Assembly (NCBI GenBank): GCA_043778255.1
Contig: JAYWGN010000001.1
Span: forward strand, 62,001 to 126,000
Reading direction: 5' to 3'
DNA from: JAYWGN01 sp043778255
GTDB taxonomy: Bacteria > Bacteroidota > Bacteroidia > Chitinophagales > Chitinophagaceae
DNA: 64,000 nucleotides
Part shown: positions 61,275 to 64,000 of the stretch, in pieces
How the letters are laid out: every line of letters starts with the position of its first letter
How positions within the stretch are numbered: the stretch's first letter is position 1
Program-made: the position numbers and the translations under genes
Notes under the pieces: generated by a model
Seen by the model: the letters and a program-made list of their open reading frames with translations, nothing else
Told to the model about the DNA's origin: nothing
The model's database searches: none

Positions 61275-61321
61275 AAGGTATAAATTTGTGTAAAATAAAA
61301 ACACAAATTTGTACCTTTTTT
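61275..61321 (+). terminator. Terminator hairpin containing a promoter box and the next start codon
   Basis: Arms AAGGTATAAATTTGTGT (61275-61291) and ACACAAATTTGTACCTT (61301-61317), 17 bp with one wobble, then TTTT. It would end transcription from 61245. The left arm contains an exact -7 box TAAATTTG (61281-61288), and the TTG start of the aminotransferase gene (61309) lies in the right arm. Confidence 0.75.
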
Positions 61322-62139
61322 ATAATCAAAAATTCCACTTAGCCAATACACCAATTATACCTGCAAGTAGCAAAGCATTGCGGTATGGTGAACTAGTGTT
61401 TGAAACCATAAAGTATAGCCATAACAAATTATTTTTTGTGGAACACCATTACAATAGGTTAATACAAGCTGCTAATTTATTGCAGTTAAATATACCTATA
61501 CATTTTACCCAAAAAACACTAGAGCAGAATATAAATAACCTACTTGCAAAAAATAAGTTAAGCACAGCAAGGGTAAGGGTTACGCTACACAAAGGTGAAG
61601 GCGGATTATTTGAAAACGATGAAAAAGCAACCAACCTACTTATAGAAACTTATAACTTACCTACACCTAATTATGAGTGGAACTCAAACGGGTTGGACAT
61701 TTGCTTATACTCCGCTATAAACAAAACTACCGATACCTACAGCAATTACAAAACTGGTAATTACCTAGTTTATAATATGGCAGCACTGTATGCCAAGCAA
61801 CAAAAATGTAACGAAGCCATATTGCTCAACACCAATAATAAGGTTTGTGATGGTACAATTTCTACTATTTTTTTGGTAAAAAACAATACGCTAATTACAC
61901 CACCACTTAGCGATGGAGGAGTAGCTGGCATTATGAGGCAGCACATAATTAACCATACCGAAACCATACAACAATCAATAACAATTAACGATGTAATAGC
62001 GGCCGATGAAGTAGTACTTACCAATGTAATAAAAGGCTTACAATGGGTAAAACAATATGAAGATAAAAAGTACGAAAACAACTATTTGTTGCAACTATAT
62101 AATCAAATAATAGTACCACTTAACCAACCATTTAATTAA
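61309..62139 (+). CDS. Class IV aminotransferase (4-amino-4-deoxychorismate lyase/BCAT-like)
   Basis: A 276-residue fold-type IV PLP enzyme. It opens with YLFYNQKFHLANTPIIPASSKALRYGELVFETIKY, the standard entry block, has the PLP-Lys region NYKTGNYLVYNMAALYAK, the EAILLNTNNKVCDGTISTIF block and the C-terminal ADEVVLTNVIKG. Length and divergence suit PabC-like lyases of folate synthesis, but branched-chain or D-amino-acid transamination cannot be excluded. The start is TTG at 61309, because no ATG lies in the conserved N-terminal block. Confidence 0.85.
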   Translation: MYLFYNQKFHLANTPIIPASSKALRYGELVFETIKYSHNKLFFVEHHYNRLIQAANLLQLNIPIHFTQKTLEQNINNLLAKNKLSTARVRVTLHKGEGGLFENDEKATNLLIETYNLPTPNYEWNSNGLDICLYSAINKTTDTYSNYKTGNYLVYNMAALYAKQQKCNEAILLNTNNKVCDGTISTIFLVKNNTLITPPLSDGGVAGIMRQHIINHTETIQQSITINDVIAADEVVLTNVIKGLQWVKQYEDKKYENNYLLQLYNQIIVPLNQPFN

Positions 62140-62158
62140 TCAATTGTAGTAGTAAATT

Positions 62159-63472
62159 ATGCAAGAAAAAATTAGCCTTTTTTGGCATCGTAGAGATTTG
62201 AGAATTGCTGATAATGCGGGCCTGTACCGGGCTTTGCATAATAGTAACAAGGTACAACCGTTATTTATATTTGATAAAAATATACTCGATAAATTAGATG
62301 ACAAAACCGATGCTAGAGTAACATTTATACACCAAACAATAACAAACCTAAAACTAGCCTACCAACAATATGGTAGCGACTTAGCCGTATATTACGGCGA
62401 CCCACTTACCATATTTGCACAATTGCTAACCACCTACAACATAGCTAATGTGTACACCAATACTGATTATGAAAGCTACGGTATTAACCGTGATGCTGCT
62501 ATTACGCAACTATTAGCATCGCATTATATTGACTTTAAAAGCTACAAAGATCAAGTAATATTTGAACAGTTAGAAGTTACAAAAGACGATGGGTTACCCT
62601 ACACCGTATATACGCCCTACAGCCGCAAATGGAAAGCCAAACTAACACCTTACTACTACAAACCTTACCCAACCATACAATATTGTACTAACTTAGTAGC
62701 TACCAAGCCTACTGCCTTACAAAGCTTACAGAGTATGGGGTTTGATGAATCGGCATTAGTATTCCCTACTGACCAATTAGATATAAATATTGCCAAAAAC
62801 TATACCCAACAAAGAGATATACCAAGTATAAATGGTACAAGTAGGTTAGGTTTGCATTTGAGGTTTGGCACTATAAGTATTAGGCAATTAGTACAGCAAG
62901 CCATAGGCTTAAATGAAACCTATTTGAATGAATTAATATGGCGAGACTTTTACCACCAAATAACCTATAACTATCCACATATAAACCAAGGTATAAGTTT
63001 TAAAAAACAATATGATGCCATAGAGTGGCGACACAGCGAAGCTGATTATAACAGTTGGTGTAAGGGCTTAACTGGTTACCCAATAGTAGATGCTGGTATG
63101 CGAGAACTCAATGCCACAGGCTTTATGCACAATAGAGTACGTATGATAACCGCATCTTTTTTAATCAAACATTTGTTAATTGATTGGCGTTTGGGCGAAG
63201 CCTACTTTGCAAAAAAATTACTTGACTTTGACTTTGCTGCTAACAATGGTGGTTGGCAGTGGGCAAGTAGCAGTGGTTGCGATGCTGCTCCATATTTTAG
63301 AATATTTAACCCATACCTGCAAACAAAAAAATTTGACCCCGAATTAAAATATATAAAAAAATGGGTGCCCGAATTTGAAGATTTTACAAAATATCCTCAA
63401 CCCATAGTAAACCACGAATTTGCAAGGCAACGATGCTTAGATGCTTATAGCAAAGCCTTAAAGCAAACATAA
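62159..63472 (+). CDS. phrB: Deoxyribodipyrimidine photolyase (class I, cryptochrome/photolyase family)
   Basis: A 437-residue photolyase. It starts SLFWHRRDLRIADNAGLYRAL (antenna domain) and has the FAD-binding blocks RLGLHLRFGTISIRQL, LNELIWRDFYHQITYNYPH, GYPIVDAGMRELNATGFMHNR and DFAANNGGWQWASSSGCDAAPYF, including the conserved Trp-rich electron-transfer stretch. It repairs UV-induced pyrimidine dimers using light. It begins 19 bases after the aminotransferase gene and is probably in the same operon. Confidence 0.93.
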   Translation: MQEKISLFWHRRDLRIADNAGLYRALHNSNKVQPLFIFDKNILDKLDDKTDARVTFIHQTITNLKLAYQQYGSDLAVYYGDPLTIFAQLLTTYNIANVYTNTDYESYGINRDAAITQLLASHYIDFKSYKDQVIFEQLEVTKDDGLPYTVYTPYSRKWKAKLTPYYYKPYPTIQYCTNLVATKPTALQSLQSMGFDESALVFPTDQLDINIAKNYTQQRDIPSINGTSRLGLHLRFGTISIRQLVQQAIGLNETYLNELIWRDFYHQITYNYPHINQGISFKKQYDAIEWRHSEADYNSWCKGLTGYPIVDAGMRELNATGFMHNRVRMITASFLIKHLLIDWRLGEAYFAKKLLDFDFAANNGGWQWASSSGCDAAPYFRIFNPYLQTKKFDPELKYIKKWVPEFEDFTKYPQPIVNHEFARQRCLDAYSKALKQT

Positions 63473-63475
63473 AAG

Positions 63476-64000
63476 TTACAGGGTTTTGTGTATATTTTTT
63501 TTAACCACTACATAATTAATAGCCCACAGTACTGCTAGTAATATGGCTGCTACCACAAATACTGGTAAGGGCATTAGTTTGGTTAGTACAATATCATTTG
63601 CAATAAGCTTATTGCTAGTAGCAGCTACTAACTGTACCATGCTTAATATAAGTAGTATAGCTATTATAATAAAGGCATAAGTTGGCATAATCCTTTGTAG
63701 TAAATGCTTTTGTAGTTGTATGGGCGATGTGCCTAAGGTGGTTAATAGGTTTATTTCTTGCTTTGCATTTACAATAGTAAGTTGTATAAACATTAATAAT
63801 ACCAGCAAGGCAAAGCCAAAGTATATAGCACCATTAACCTTTGCAGCAGTTTGCAATATATTTACATACATACCGTACACACTGTATCTACCTTCGCCAT
63901 AATCGCTTTTCATTCCTTTAGCTTTTAAGTAATCATTCATAGCACTACTTGTAGGGTCTTTGGCTTTGGCTACTATACCTGTGGTTGGTTTTTCTTCTAT
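63476..64000 (-). CDS. ABC-type permease of the FtsX/MacB family, 5' truncated by the window
   Basis: The frame stays open to the window end, so about 174 C-terminal residues are visible. They show three membrane segments: NGAIYFGFALLVLLMFIQLTIV, PTYAFIIIAILLILSMVQLV and LPVFVVAAILLAVLWAINYVVV, with the conserved FtsX-type motif INLLTTLGTSPIQLQKHLL between the first two. Such permeases drive lipoprotein release or export with a separate ATPase. An ATG at 63940 is internal. It converges on the photolyase gene. Confidence 0.8.
   Translation of the reverse strand: MEEKPTTGIVAKAKDPTSSAMNDYLKAKGMKSDYGEGRYSVYGMYVNILQTAAKVNGAIYFGFALLVLLMFIQLTIVNAKQEINLLTTLGTSPIQLQKHLLQRIMPTYAFIIIAILLILSMVQLVAATSNKLIANDIVLTKLMPLPVFVVAAILLAVLWAINYVVVKKNIHKTL

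Overview
The window is AT-rich chromosomal DNA from a member of the Bacteroidota, probably a Chitinophagales- or Sphingobacteriales-like lineage, although I cannot resolve the order. The evidence is a set of lineage hallmarks: type IX secretion C-terminal sorting domains (1-342 and 43188-44546), a TonB-dependent receptor with a carboxypeptidase-like N-terminal domain, a periplasmic two-component propeller kinase, a mitochondrial-type citrate synthase, and a long-tailed ribosomal protein S16. Many genes also have the Bacteroidota -7 promoter box TAnnTTTG close upstream of the start codon. I found no tRNA, rRNA or CRISPR array.

Layout. 1-2840: the end of a secreted protein, an NrtR-like regulator, a MazG-like pyrophosphohydrolase, dtd and arfB (translation quality control). 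2842-8139: an MbnP/MbnH copper-protein pair, a DUF2141 protein, a TonB receptor and a repeat-type exported protein. 8332-9570: a membrane protein, a small winged-helix regulator and a 2TM protein, closed by a terminator. 9713-14740: tandem LD-carboxypeptidases, an AI-2E-family permease, a MarR regulator and an FkbM methyltransferase. 14741-19941: glycyl-tRNA synthetase and a GH3-family enzyme separated by a 9-bp tandem array, then an exonuclease-type phosphatase. 20022-27344 is the accessory part: a fic gene bracketed by 33-bp palindromic repeats, a gene-poor stretch, a compact four-gene operon (HTH, C5 DNA methyltransferase, double-GHKL ATPase/histidine kinase, response regulator with unknown output), and a remnant of a HigA antitoxin.

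27420-34611 returns to housekeeping and signalling (gltA, rpsP, an aminotransferase, a response regulator with its propeller kinase). 34710-46317 is an envelope cluster of small exported proteins, an S74 tail-fibre-like protein, a Kelch protein and a sorted protein, with a 14-bp tandem array inside it. 46375-49368 carries two unrelated RNA ligases (RtcB and an Rnl5-like enzyme) downstream of a hairpin-rich leader with two possible small ORFs. 49611-52306 is a DNA-damage group (SRAP, UmuD-like, UmuC); the UmuD-like protein lacks both catalytic residues. 52400-64000 holds dacB, a decayed toxin with its antitoxin partner, cinA, dcd, holA, two orphan NarL-type regulators, a class IV aminotransferase, a photolyase and a truncated FtsX-type permease.

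The best candidate for an undescribed system is the operon at 22065-27075. It looks like a methylation-linked defence or DNA-surveillance module in which a MORC/Hsp90-like ATPase is fused to a histidine kinase and paired with its own response regulator. The fic cassette with flanking palindromes and the catalytically dead UmuD are the next most interesting.
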